From assembly GCF_007746795.1 (NCBI RefSeq), contig NZ_CP036343.1, forward strand, positions 4,024,369-4,088,368: 64,000 bases of DNA. Reading direction: 5' to 3'. Every line of letters starts with the position of its first letter. Within the stretch, counting starts at the first letter, position 1. The position numbers were made by a program, and so were the translations under genes. Shown here piece by piece: positions 46,715 to 55,049 of the stretch. This DNA comes from Gimesia algae (GTDB taxonomy: Bacteria; Planctomycetota; Planctomycetia; Planctomycetales; Planctomycetaceae). Below the pieces are notes generated by a model. The model saw only the letters and a program-made list of their open reading frames with translations. It was not told where the DNA came from and did no database searches.

Positions 46715-48411
46715 TCACCTTGAGGCAACAAAAGCGGTGATCCCTGTAGCAATTGTTGCCGGTAGCGTTCTGTTTCCCGGTCTGCCTCGGCGGCAGAGAT
46801 AAAGAATTCGGACTCAAAATTCTGTTCAATCAACGCATCCACGGCATCCCGTAATTGAGGAGACTCATACAGTGGCAAATGATCGACGTTCACAAAATGC
46901 ACATCGGAATCACCGGCAAACATGCCAAATGCTTCCCCCGTTTGCAGCCTGCGAATCTCTTTCCCCCATTGCAGAGACTGCTCCTCGAAACTTTCATAGG
47001 TGATATTGCTGATTTCCTCGAATGTATCATGGATGGGTACATTCGCCTGACTGCGACCTGATGTGGTCCCCGAACTGTTTGCATTTGTCTGCCCTCGCGC
47101 AGTGGAGGAGGTTCTGCCGTCACCTTTCGATTTTGTCGGACGATACATGTCGGGGGGAATGGACTCACCTTGGGATTGATTAAAACCGGTCGCATTCTGT
47201 TCCATCTGGGCGGCAGAATGTGTGCTGGTATGGGATTCACTTTCGAGCCACTCTTTGCGGTAACCCACGATCAACTGTTTTTTACTTTTTAAAACTTCTT
47301 TGATTTTCTGAGCATCAAAGGTCAGTTTGGTGAGTTCATCGGCGATGATGTCCGCATCCCTGGCATTGTTGGCGAACATCAGGCGACTGCGGGCTTGCCA
47401 GATCATCTGAGTCAAATCCACGTCTTCCCGTTCCAACTGTGAGAACGATTGGTGTGCCAGAATCAGCCGCAGCCCCATCTGCCTGACCGTCGGCAGTGCA
47501 TCTTCAATATCAACGGAGACATATTTCTGAAATTCATCCATCACAACATAGGTCGGATCAACGGCCTGTTTTCCCTCCTTGGTAGAAAGTCGGCTGGCGG
47601 TCTCCACAATTTCATTGAGGGCTAAGGCTCCGATGGTGTCGGCCACAAATCCGGGAATTTTTCCGTACTTGCCAAGATTGAGGACCACAATCTTCCGTTC
47701 CTGAATGAACCGCTGGCAATCAAACAGGCTGTGTGTGGAACCAAACATCCGTCTGAGATTGGTTGATTCAAAAAAAGGATCCAGCCGGTTGCGCGTCGAT
47801 TCCAGAATCCGGACAGCCTCATTCCCCCGCGCTCTGAGAATTTCTCCCCAATGCGCGCGAATATCGCCTGGAATATGCGAAAGAATCGCGTCATGTTCCT
47901 GCGTGCCGGGATGCAACAGATATTTACACATGGCAATCGGCAGTCCCATCATCGCGGCCGCACAAAACGCTTTGTACGTCCATTGCAACAAACGGGGTTG
48001 CTGCGAAACATCCTGAGCGGCCCAGGCGCGGAGGACGATATCGACCGAACGCATCGTCTGGTAATACCGATTCGCTTCGGAAGTATGCGAGAGGGGATTG
48101 AAGGGCATGATGATATCTTCTCGGGCGGGCTCGATATAAACCAGGCGATCTCGCACATGCTGCGGGCAGAGCCGTTCATTGACCATCCAACCCAATAAAT
48201 CCCGCGACAGATTTCCCATGGGATCAATCAGAAAGAGCGCAGACATCTCCGAACGCGTCTGCATCAAGAGCGGCCGCAGTAAAGTCTGGATGGCCGTTGA
48301 CTTGCCTGAACCAGTGGCACCAATCAGATGAAAATGCGTGCGAAACTGATCCGGATCGAGATGGATGTTTTGATTTGTATTGTTATCAGTGCCAAGAAAA
48401 ATCGGATTCAT
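46651..48411 (-). CDS. type IV coupling protein-like ATPase (HerA/TraD type)
   Basis: 586-residue P-loop ATPase. Walker A LIGATGSGKSTAI (about residue 33), Walker B TYVVMDEFQKYVS (about residue 295) and sensor stretch LRLILAHQSFSQLERED match coupling proteins and DUF87 motors. The last 150 residues are low-complexity and Ser/Thr/Gln-rich (SSTARGQTNANSSGTTSGRS). No membrane helices, so the partner gene upstream, overlapping its start by 4 bp, likely supplies the anchor. Probable role: moving element DNA to a secretion channel or during partitioning; not shown. Confidence 0.8.
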   Translation of the reverse strand: MNPIFLGTDNNTNQNIHLDPDQFRTHFHLIGATGSGKSTAIQTLLRPLLMQTRSEMSALFLIDPMGNLSRDLLGWMVNERLCPQHVRDRLVYIEPAREDIIMPFNPLSHTSEANRYYQTMRSVDIVLRAWAAQDVSQQPRLLQWTYKAFCAAAMMGLPIAMCKYLLHPGTQEHDAILSHIPGDIRAHWGEILRARGNEAVRILESTRNRLDPFFESTNLRRMFGSTHSLFDCQRFIQERKIVVLNLGKYGKIPGFVADTIGALALNEIVETASRLSTKEGKQAVDPTYVVMDEFQKYVSVDIEDALPTVRQMGLRLILAHQSFSQLEREDVDLTQMIWQARSRLMFANNARDADIIADELTKLTFDAQKIKEVLKSKKQLIVGYRKEWLESESHTSTHSAAQMEQNATGFNQSQGESIPPDMYRPTKSKGDGRTSSTARGQTNANSSGTTSGRSQANVPIHDTFEEISNITYESFEEQSLQWGKEIRRLQTGEAFGMFAGDSDVHFVNVDHLPLYESPQLRDAVDALIEQNFESEFFISAAEADRETERYRQQLLQGSPLLLPQGDYSLGSDETVVEADKSSDPFG

Positions 48412-49259
48412 GATGATAAAAACTCCCTGATCGCACGGTCTTCCTGTAAATTGAGAGAACTGAGGAAGGACTGTCTGGTTTGGTCATCGTAATTGAGTGA
48501 ATCGATCTCTTGTTTCTGTTCCTGAAAATATTCCGCAATCTCATTCAGGCTGGCGAACTTCTGTTTGTTGCCCGTCGTTTGTTCTAGTGAGGACGCAATC
48601 ATCTCTTCGAGCAGTTTTCCACGCTGTTCCACGATTTCGATTGGGAAACCGTCGGACAGATATTGTTCAAAGTATTCTGCCAACCGTTCACGGGGAAAAC
48701 GTGTCAGCAATGCCGGGGCATGCTGGTCGTACAAGAGTTGACAACTCAAACGGATTTCTTCACGCTGGAGCTGTTCGGCGTTCCGTTGTGCTTCCGCCTG
48801 CTGCTGTTCCTGTTGTTGCCGCTCTCGTTCGGGAGCCGTGCGTTCCCATTCATCCTGTTCCTGCCGTCTACGCTCTTTCTCTTCTCGCTCCCTTTGTTTC
48901 TGTCCTCTGTTGTATTGCCATCGCGTGACAGCGGTTTGCCATGATCGATTCAATCGACCTAAAGGAGCGAAGAGTAAATCCAGTGCTGAAAGTGCAATCC
49001 AACTCATGCCCAGTGCCATCCCGGCCAGTATCAAACCGCGTAACACAATTGCCAGCAATGTCGTGGTATCGTAAATTCCGTTCCAGGAGGCCTCAAAAAG
49101 CACATAAGCTGTCAGCGTAAGTAAAGAGAGCCTGAAACCCCATTTTTTGAGTTGCAGATTATGGGCGATCGCCACCTGCCCTACATAATACAACACGGCG
49201 ACGATGAAAATCAGAGGCAGCGTTTCACCTTGTTCAATGAGTTCCATGAGAGACGACAT
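48408..49259 (-). CDS. membrane protein with coiled coil, partner of the ATPase
   Basis: 283 residues. Three hydrophobic helices fill the first 100 residues (LIFIVAVLYYVGQVAI, LSLLTLTAYVLFEA, AIVLRGLILAGMALGM), followed by a very long Gln/Glu/Arg coiled coil (REREEKERRRQEQDEWERT) and a helical C-terminal part. The stop overlaps the start of the ATPase gene (ATGA-type overlap at 48408-48411), so they are translationally coupled. It likely anchors the ATPase to the membrane. Not recognised as a known family. Confidence 0.7.
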   Translation of the reverse strand: MSSLMELIEQGETLPLIFIVAVLYYVGQVAIAHNLQLKKWGFRLSLLTLTAYVLFEASWNGIYDTTTLLAIVLRGLILAGMALGMSWIALSALDLLFAPLGRLNRSWQTAVTRWQYNRGQKQREREEKERRRQEQDEWERTAPERERQQQEQQQAEAQRNAEQLQREEIRLSCQLLYDQHAPALLTRFPRERLAEYFEQYLSDGFPIEIVEQRGKLLEEMIASSLEQTTGNKQKFASLNEIAEYFQEQKQEIDSLNYDDQTRQSFLSSLNLQEDRAIREFLSS

Positions 49260-49314
49260 GCTTCACCAAGTTTCATTCAGAAAACAGTCCTTTAAAAAAA
49301 ACTTATCCAGACTA

Positions 49315-49419
49315 GTGGAGTGTCATTTTTGAATTTTGGGGTGATCGAGACCACGGGAGTGCGACAACGGAGCACGTAAACAACACTCCCAGCCCTCAAT
49401 TCCAAGCTTGACAAAGCAC
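49315..49419. mobile_element. 105-bp MITE with TA target duplication
   Basis: Terminal inverted repeats GTGGAGTGTCA / TGACAAAGCAC (matching at GTG and TGTCA; about 20 of 30 positions agree over a longer span), flanked by TA on both sides (49313-49314, 49420-49421), as in IS630/Tc1-mariner elements. An inner repeat GGGAGTG (49355-49361) / CACTCCC (49384-49390) folds the centre. No ORF, so non-autonomous. The TA plus first base at the right end form the stop codon of the TPR gene. Confidence 0.65.
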
Positions 49420-51104
49420 TAGGGTTCTCGAATCGGCTTTTTCTCATAAAAATGGACTAAATTCTGTAACAGTTGTGGCTTTAGTGTTTCAGAAGCCAGT
49501 TCGACCGCTTTCTTCTGCCATTTGATGGCAGAACTGAAATCACCGGTCTCCGCATAAGCGGCAGCTAACGTATCCAGTATGTAAGCTTTTTCATATTTCG
49601 TCAGTTCACAGGCCTTCTTCGCCAAAGTGACTGCTTCCGAACCATTGCGCGACGAGGCCACCGGGCAAGTGGCACGCAGCCATGCCAGAGAGTTGTAAGC
49701 TGGTGCATAACTCGATGACAGCTTAATCACTTTGTTATACTCAGCCGCTGCTTTTTCATATTCTTTGTTTTGATCGTAGTTTTTGGCCTGGTCCCAATGG
49801 AAGGCGGCCGGATTCTTGCTGCCAGTATCATTTCCATTCTGGCCGTTAACGGGAATTTTAGCTGCCATCCGTTTAATGACAGTCGGCCGAAATTGAAATC
49901 CGGGAGGGGGTGTATTTTTTAATTGACTCAGATAGCGTTGTTCCAGAGCTTTCAACTCACCGGGGCCAGCATAGACCTGACCGTGATGCAAACTGAATGT
50001 GTCGGCCGAGTCATGGTCACCTAGAGACCAAGGGTAAGTGCGTTGAGGTAAACTAAAGAGTCCTGCCGAATCATATTTTGCAATCTTCTTTCCCCATGAA
50101 TTTACATAATCGAGGGATTCCACATACATGGTGATGTATTCGGGAACTTGGTGATCTTCCAAAGGAATCTCCAGATTGAGGGCAGCTTTCTCTTCAAACG
50201 TATCAAGGTTCCATTTGATACGACTTCCCGCAAGCACTCCCTTGTAAACACGGCTTCCCACAAGACAGAGCATTTGCACATCCTGGTCCTGATACTTATT
50301 TGAATAAAAAGTATACGTCCCCTTGACGGCACGATATTTGGTGACTCCCTTGGAATTCCCAAACGCAGACAACAACCAGGCGGTCCCTGAGTCCCATTGA
50401 CCTCCCGAGTGTAGAGCAAACACGCAGTATTTGGGACTTTCAGGAGTGTACCTGCTTGTGTCGTAGCTCCACCCATAAAAGTCGTTCCGAAAATAGTCGG
50501 CATTCAACACCTTCTTGGGGAACCGGGCCGCGACTTGTTTCCATTGATCTCGAGAGACAAAACCCGGAGGTGAGGTTTTGACGAGGCTCTGCAGCATATT
50601 GGAAAGCTTGACCGCTGGTTGCATGTCGAGAATCTTCCCCACAGAAAGATGTGTATTCACACTTTTAAGATAGTCTGAGTCGCCTGTGACGAATTTTCCT
50701 TCCCCATTAATCCAGTTCCCCGAGACCGCTGTCGCCACAAATCCTTCCGAAGATGTATCGAGTTCCAGTTGGATGGAGTATAAGGCATCAATGGTGGTTG
50801 GGTTGTCAAGATACGAATAATCTCGACACCACCACAAAGTGCGCGCAGGTCCTACCATCGGTTTAAAACAACGCGTGAAACTGATTCGGAGTCGATCAGG
50901 TCGGGAAAGCGTATACTTCCCAGAAAATGCAGCGGGGTTAAAACGATCGGCTGAGTCATGCGTTTTAAAATACCAGACAACACCCCGGTCTTTGGAAGCC
51001 ATGGGGCGAAAGGCCAGAAAGTGCTTCCCATCCACGGAAGTCCAATCACTTTGTGTCAGGTCCGGAACAGCCAGAAGTGACGAAATCAATAATAATGCTT
51101 GCAT
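49419..51104 (-). CDS. exported TPR-containing protein, hypothetical
   Basis: 561 residues. A short hydrophobic signal (MQALLLISSLLAVPDL), a long beta-rich middle region containing Trp/Tyr-rich repeats (two related segments near 60-130 and 215-290 with a DSADxF motif), and a C-terminal TPR region (about 445-550) with NKEYEKAAAEYNKVIKLSSSYAP, AYNSLAWLRATCPV and IKWQKKAVELA. The stop codon TAG lies exactly at the MITE junction, so the natural C terminus may have been cut. Function unknown. Confidence 0.6.
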   Translation of the reverse strand: MQALLLISSLLAVPDLTQSDWTSVDGKHFLAFRPMASKDRGVVWYFKTHDSADRFNPAAFSGKYTLSRPDRLRISFTRCFKPMVGPARTLWWCRDYSYLDNPTTIDALYSIQLELDTSSEGFVATAVSGNWINGEGKFVTGDSDYLKSVNTHLSVGKILDMQPAVKLSNMLQSLVKTSPPGFVSRDQWKQVAARFPKKVLNADYFRNDFYGWSYDTSRYTPESPKYCVFALHSGGQWDSGTAWLLSAFGNSKGVTKYRAVKGTYTFYSNKYQDQDVQMLCLVGSRVYKGVLAGSRIKWNLDTFEEKAALNLEIPLEDHQVPEYITMYVESLDYVNSWGKKIAKYDSAGLFSLPQRTYPWSLGDHDSADTFSLHHGQVYAGPGELKALEQRYLSQLKNTPPPGFQFRPTVIKRMAAKIPVNGQNGNDTGSKNPAAFHWDQAKNYDQNKEYEKAAAEYNKVIKLSSSYAPAYNSLAWLRATCPVASSRNGSEAVTLAKKACELTKYEKAYILDTLAAAYAETGDFSSAIKWQKKAVELASETLKPQLLQNLVHFYEKKPIREP

Positions 51105-51341
51105 GAGAACATTTCCTTTCTGGGACTAAGCGAGATCATTAAGTCGAGTATTGACAGACTCTTGGATAATCAGCTAGATCCAGTCTCTTTGAAGTCGAGA
51201 CCGTGGAATTAGTTCACTATGATTAATGTTCAAAACAGCACTTATTGTCTGTGTTTAGTATTGAGTCATCATTTGAGAAATTCAACCCTGGTCTGGTCAA
51301 ATGTAGTGAATTGTGGAAAAACGATTCCAACACCAAACGGC

Positions 51342-51656
51342 TTATTGAGGCCCGTATTTCGCTTTTAAATCCTGTTCGATCTGAGATTGTTGCTCGGTGA
51401 TTTCTTCGATCCTGATGCAAACCCTGTTCGCTTTCTCGTTTCGCAATTCTTGGATCCCGGGTTCAGCAAGCAGCTGCGAAAGATCAGCAGAACTGCCGAC
51501 TCGCAAGGGATGATGTAGGATTTGTCCCTCTTGGTCGGACGTGGTATGCGTCAGCACATACACGCCCGCTGAGTGAGGCAGCTTGCCATCTAACGGCAAT
51601 ACCATGAAGGGGTAATCCTTACCCGATTGGCCGGTAAAAATCAGCAGGGGAGGCAT
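51342..51656 (-). CDS. small protein resembling a degenerate GIY-YIG domain
   Basis: 104 residues. GVYVLTHTTSD followed by HPLRVGSSADLSQLL and a C-terminal KANRVCIRIEEITEQQSQ-type helix recall the GIY-YIG nuclease layout, but the GIY and YIG signatures and catalytic Arg/Glu are not clear. It might be a nuclease relative that lost activity or only a look-alike. It stands alone; the 237-bp gap upstream of the TPR gene's start holds nothing recognised. Confidence 0.45.
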   Translation of the reverse strand: MPPLLIFTGQSGKDYPFMVLPLDGKLPHSAGVYVLTHTTSDQEGQILHHPLRVGSSADLSQLLAEPGIQELRNEKANRVCIRIEEITEQQSQIEQDLKAKYGPQ

Positions 51657-52335
51657 CTAAGATTGTTGCTGTCGAAGTTTGACTACCAGCAAGGTCTGCA
51701 ATCGGGGAAACTCGTTGACTGGAATCGACGATTGTATTTGTCATGCGTAACGCTGTGATGATACTATAGCACATCCAATCTAAACATAGCGGCTTCAAAG
51801 CGATGATACAAGGACCAAACAGTTCTGTAGACGCTACAATAAACCTGAATTCAGGCCAGAGTCGCTTTCGATTCCCAAACGGGAATTGTCGCCAGTAAAA
51901 TAGATTAAGGTTCGCAGGGAGGGGAGTCGTACAATGATACGCAATAGAAATTTGTCAAATGGCACTCAAACGTGCAGAGACGGACAACAATCACGGTTAA
52001 CAGTAAAGTTCGGCTACCAAACCAGACATCAAGACCATTTGACATTAATTCCAGAACTCAGCCTCCATCGGTGAAAATAACAGATTCCCAGAAACAACTT
52101 CGCTTTCTGAAGCCAAAAAACGCACACCAGATTAATAGAATTCTCGTTGAACTAAACCCCAGGCGAACGGCCCCCTTTCCGTTCCGTTTGCATGATGAAG
52201 CCACGCAAAATCAAACTCACCAATCTCATTGTAGCTGGCTAGTCAATCGTATGTCATTAACAAACAGGATCACGTGTTGCCTTCTCTAGGTGGAGAACAG
52301 CAGACAGGGGCAACGCGTGCCCCTGGAGCTACTCT
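51657..52335. other. 679-bp gap
   Basis: No gene supported. Short plus-strand ORFs (for example at 51972) have unusual composition and no ribosome site. A possible promoter-like TTGTCA ... GATACT lies near 51738-51760 on the plus strand, but nothing is visible for it to drive. Confidence 0.35.
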
Positions 52336-52533
52336 CTACGCTTGCAGGCCAATGTCATCAAAGATGAAGCCCTCATCCTCAAACATTTGGATGAGTTCTT
52401 CGTCTGACATCTTGGCATGGCAACTCTCCTTGCGCTGTTGCTCAAGGATGAGTTTCTGGTGCTCCGGGTGAGCATCTTCGTATGCCCAGTAGGGCATACT
52501 CTTGTGACCAGTGGGATTGGATAAAAGTACCAT
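52336..52533 (-). CDS. hypothetical small acidic protein
   Basis: 65 residues, acidic C terminus (SDEELIQMFEDEGFIFDD) after a polar, His/Gln-rich middle (DAHPEHQKLILEQQRKES). I take the ATG at 52533; the frame upstream to 52818 reads through Arg-rich, unlikely sequence. A pyrimidine tract precedes the ATG. No family recognised. Confidence 0.45.
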   Translation of the reverse strand: MVLLSNPTGHKSMPYWAYEDAHPEHQKLILEQQRKESCHAKMSDEELIQMFEDEGFIFDDIGLQA

Positions 52534-52754
52534 GATGTAGGGAGGGGAGAATGAATTAGAAAGTACGCAACGCATGAGCCGAATCGGTGGTGTGGCGACG
52601 GCAACGTGGAGACCGCAGGTACTACGTTGCCGTCGCAACCGTTCGGCTATGTTGCCAGTGCTTTCGACATTCCCTCCCTGCAAATGGAAATACATCTGCC
52701 GCCTGACATCCCTCGATGCCCAAATGCCGGAGCACAAAAACGAGCGTGTGTGTT

Positions 52755-52784
52755 TTGCTTCCGCTGGCGGAAGCGTGCTATGGT
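52755..52784 (+). promoter_or_regulatory. promoter of the SMR-like/ALDH-like operon
   Basis: -35 TTGCTT (52755-52760), 18-bp spacer, -10 TATGGT (52779-52784), ending 9 nt before the ATG at 52794; the transcript would have almost no leader. Confidence 0.55.
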
Positions 52785-52793
52785 TTCCGCGAT

Positions 52794-53141
52794 ATGACGT
52801 TCCTCTCATGGCTCGCAATGATCGGCGCGGTCGCCATCGCCGCTCTGGCGGATGCAGTCAGCACGCTCTGGGCACGCAACCCGACTGAGCTGTCGGTCTA
52901 CCTGTTTCTACTCCTCCTGCTCGGCCCGCTGGTATTTTTCTGCTTCGGACTTGTCACCCGGCATGTGGGTCTGGCCGTCACGTCGGGAGTCGTGAATTCA
53001 CTGCTGGTGGTTACCTCAATGGGGATCGGACTGGTGTTCTTTGGAGAGTGGGACAGACTTTCGGTATGGCAATACTGTGGAATGGCTCTGGCCATTGCGG
53101 GGATCGTGCTCATGCTCTTTTTCCCCAAGGTGCATCCCTAG
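52794..53141 (+). CDS. SMR/EamA-like small membrane protein
   Basis: 115 residues with four hydrophobic helices (WLAMIGAVAIAALADAV, YLFLLLLLGPLVFFCF, GVVNSLLVVTSMGIGLVF, MALAIAGIVLMLFF). The layout, with a Glu between helices 3 and 4 (FFGEWDRLSVWQYCG), resembles small multidrug resistance/EamA half-transporters. The first in-frame codon upstream would add 26 residues; the ATG at 52794 fits the promoter. The ALDH-like gene begins 7 bp after its stop. Substrate unknown. Confidence 0.65.
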   Translation: MTFLSWLAMIGAVAIAALADAVSTLWARNPTELSVYLFLLLLLGPLVFFCFGLVTRHVGLAVTSGVVNSLLVVTSMGIGLVFFGEWDRLSVWQYCGMALAIAGIVLMLFFPKVHP

Positions 53142-53148
53142 TCTCCGT

Positions 53149-54975
53149 ATGCCTGCTACTCCCCCAGCGTCCGGAAACGGCGAGGACACATTTGCTCCCC
53201 TGACGGCCATCAGCTTCGCGGACGTGGAAGCTTACGCCTGGAAGTTTGCCGAGCATCTTGAAGCGCACAAAACGGCGTTACACGAGATCCTCTCGCGATA
53301 CGAGACCTATGAAGTCTTCACCGATGAAATGGATCGCACACTTGATCTGTTGCGGAGCCTGCCTGAGAACGCCGAATATTTTACGCTTCGCATCGGAGCG
53401 GTCACATCGTTTCTGCCGAAGAATCAACCGCTTTACGCGCTAACGTGCTTTGTGCTCATCCCAGCGTTAATGGCCAGTGAGGTCCATTTCCGCATTCCGC
53501 ACGCCATGCGGCAATTCTTTCCGGCCCTGCTCGAGGTGTTGCAGTTGACGGAATTCTTTCCAAACGTGATTGTTTCCGTGCAAGAGCGACTCCCCTTCCT
53601 GCAGGAGCGCTCGGCTCTGCTGGTGGATCCGGATTCCCAGGAGAGCCTGCCCGTCAGTGATGCTGTGATTTTTACCGGCACACCGCAGCACGCCCACCAG
53701 TTACGACTGGTCTTCCCCCAAAGTACACTTTTCATCAGCAATGGAGCGGGGCACAATCCCCTTGTGGTCACACCGAAAGCCGATATTGCGGCGGCAATTG
53801 AAGCAACCCTTGCACTCTGTCTGTACAACCAGGGCCAGGACTGTGCCGCTCCCAACGCGATCCTCGTGCATGAAGCGATCTATAACGCGTTCATGATGGA
53901 ACTGCGAAAAGAATTATCCATAGTGGGTGTTGGCCCCTACCATGATCGAACGAACCGCGTGGGACCGATCAGAGATGTTGGTGACCTCGTCCGTATTCAA
54001 GAGCTACTGGCCCGGAATCACGACTGGATCGATCCCGCGACACCGGGCACGATCCGAACACAGACTGTCATTGTAGAGCCGACGATCATCGAACGACCTC
54101 TCGTGGCCGGCGGCAACTTCCGCGAATTATTTGCGCCGCTCATCATGGTCCAGCAGTACGACCGGGACTCAGACCTGGACCGGTACTTTGAACATGCCCA
54201 CTACGCCCAAAATGCGATGTATGTGACGGTCTACGGGGAGAGTGACTACGTAGAGCAGTTGAGCGGTCAACCCGTGAATGGTGTCGTGCTCTATGATGAG
54301 ACCACGATCTTGCGGAACACGCACCTGCACGCTCCGGGCGTGGAACGCGGCACGCAGCCCTACGGTGGTTACGGCCCGGGAGCCTCCAGTCTGAGCCTGA
54401 ATGGTCGACTCATTTGCAAACCAACCCTGCCCCAACGGGATATTTATGAGCACGTTGTGCAACCGCTGCTTACACCGGATGGCCGTGAGCGTCGCTTGCG
54501 GTTGTGGCAAACCGCGACGGAACGCAAGACCCGCGACGTGAGCAAGCTGCTGCGACTGAAGAGAGAACTGCCCGGCAGTCAGAGCACAGCATCCAAGGAG
54601 TTCTGCTACGTGGATGGAGAAGCACTCCCTTGTGCGCGGCGTTATGCACACGTCCCACCGCAGTTCCTCTACCAACTGCTCGGAAAACCGAACGTGGAGC
54701 AGATCGCCGGTCTGCGGCCCGTGGCCCGCGACCGGATCCGGGCCTTACGGAGTCTGCTAAAGGAGCACCCGGATCTGGAGGCCGATGCCTTGACCGCATG
54801 GCTGTACGCCCTGCCGAAATCATCCGGCCTCTCCGGCAGGCAGGTGAGGAAACAACAGGCGGCATTGTTTGTCGACCTGTATCAATTGCTGCTCGGAACC
54901 GATCGGGGACCTCGTCTGGCCCCCTTTTTGCTGGATGTGGACCGTGATCACGTCTGCCTGTTGCTGGATGTCTAG
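53149..54975 (+). CDS. aldehyde dehydrogenase-like protein fused to a class I LysRS-like C-terminal region
   Basis: 608 residues. The N-terminal 430 residues follow the ALDH fold: the catalytic Cys is Cys232 in YNQGQDCAAPNAILV. The usual base Glu of the E-L-G-G loop is not seen, the place reading SNGAGHNP (Asn198 aligned), as in CoA-acylating ALDHs. The C-terminal 120 residues end in YQLLLGTDRGPRLAPFLL (Asp585 to Arg589), strongly like the end of class I lysyl-tRNA synthetase. It lies 7 bp behind the SMR-like gene. The fusion is unusual; its role is unknown. ATG at 53149 chosen over an upstream TTG. Confidence 0.7.
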   Translation: MPATPPASGNGEDTFAPLTAISFADVEAYAWKFAEHLEAHKTALHEILSRYETYEVFTDEMDRTLDLLRSLPENAEYFTLRIGAVTSFLPKNQPLYALTCFVLIPALMASEVHFRIPHAMRQFFPALLEVLQLTEFFPNVIVSVQERLPFLQERSALLVDPDSQESLPVSDAVIFTGTPQHAHQLRLVFPQSTLFISNGAGHNPLVVTPKADIAAAIEATLALCLYNQGQDCAAPNAILVHEAIYNAFMMELRKELSIVGVGPYHDRTNRVGPIRDVGDLVRIQELLARNHDWIDPATPGTIRTQTVIVEPTIIERPLVAGGNFRELFAPLIMVQQYDRDSDLDRYFEHAHYAQNAMYVTVYGESDYVEQLSGQPVNGVVLYDETTILRNTHLHAPGVERGTQPYGGYGPGASSLSLNGRLICKPTLPQRDIYEHVVQPLLTPDGRERRLRLWQTATERKTRDVSKLLRLKRELPGSQSTASKEFCYVDGEALPCARRYAHVPPQFLYQLLGKPNVEQIAGLRPVARDRIRALRSLLKEHPDLEADALTAWLYALPKSSGLSGRQVRKQQAALFVDLYQLLLGTDRGPRLAPFLLDVDRDHVCLLLDV

Positions 54976-55013
54976 CCTGTGTCCAGGGGCACGCGCCCTC
55001 GTGATTCCGGCAT

Positions 55014-55042
55014 TTGGCGGGATGCCGAAAATCTGCTATACT
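55014..55042 (+). promoter_or_regulatory. promoter of the histidine kinase operon
   Basis: -35 TTGGCG (55014-55019), exact 17-bp spacer, -10 TATACT (55037-55042), ending 7 nt before the presumed TTG start at 55050. Strong match, leaderless layout. Confidence 0.7.
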
Positions 55043-55049
55043 ATTATGG

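Noticed and set aside
51972..52289. 105-codon plus-strand ORF
   Set aside because: Polar, low-information sequence with no ribosome site or family resemblance.
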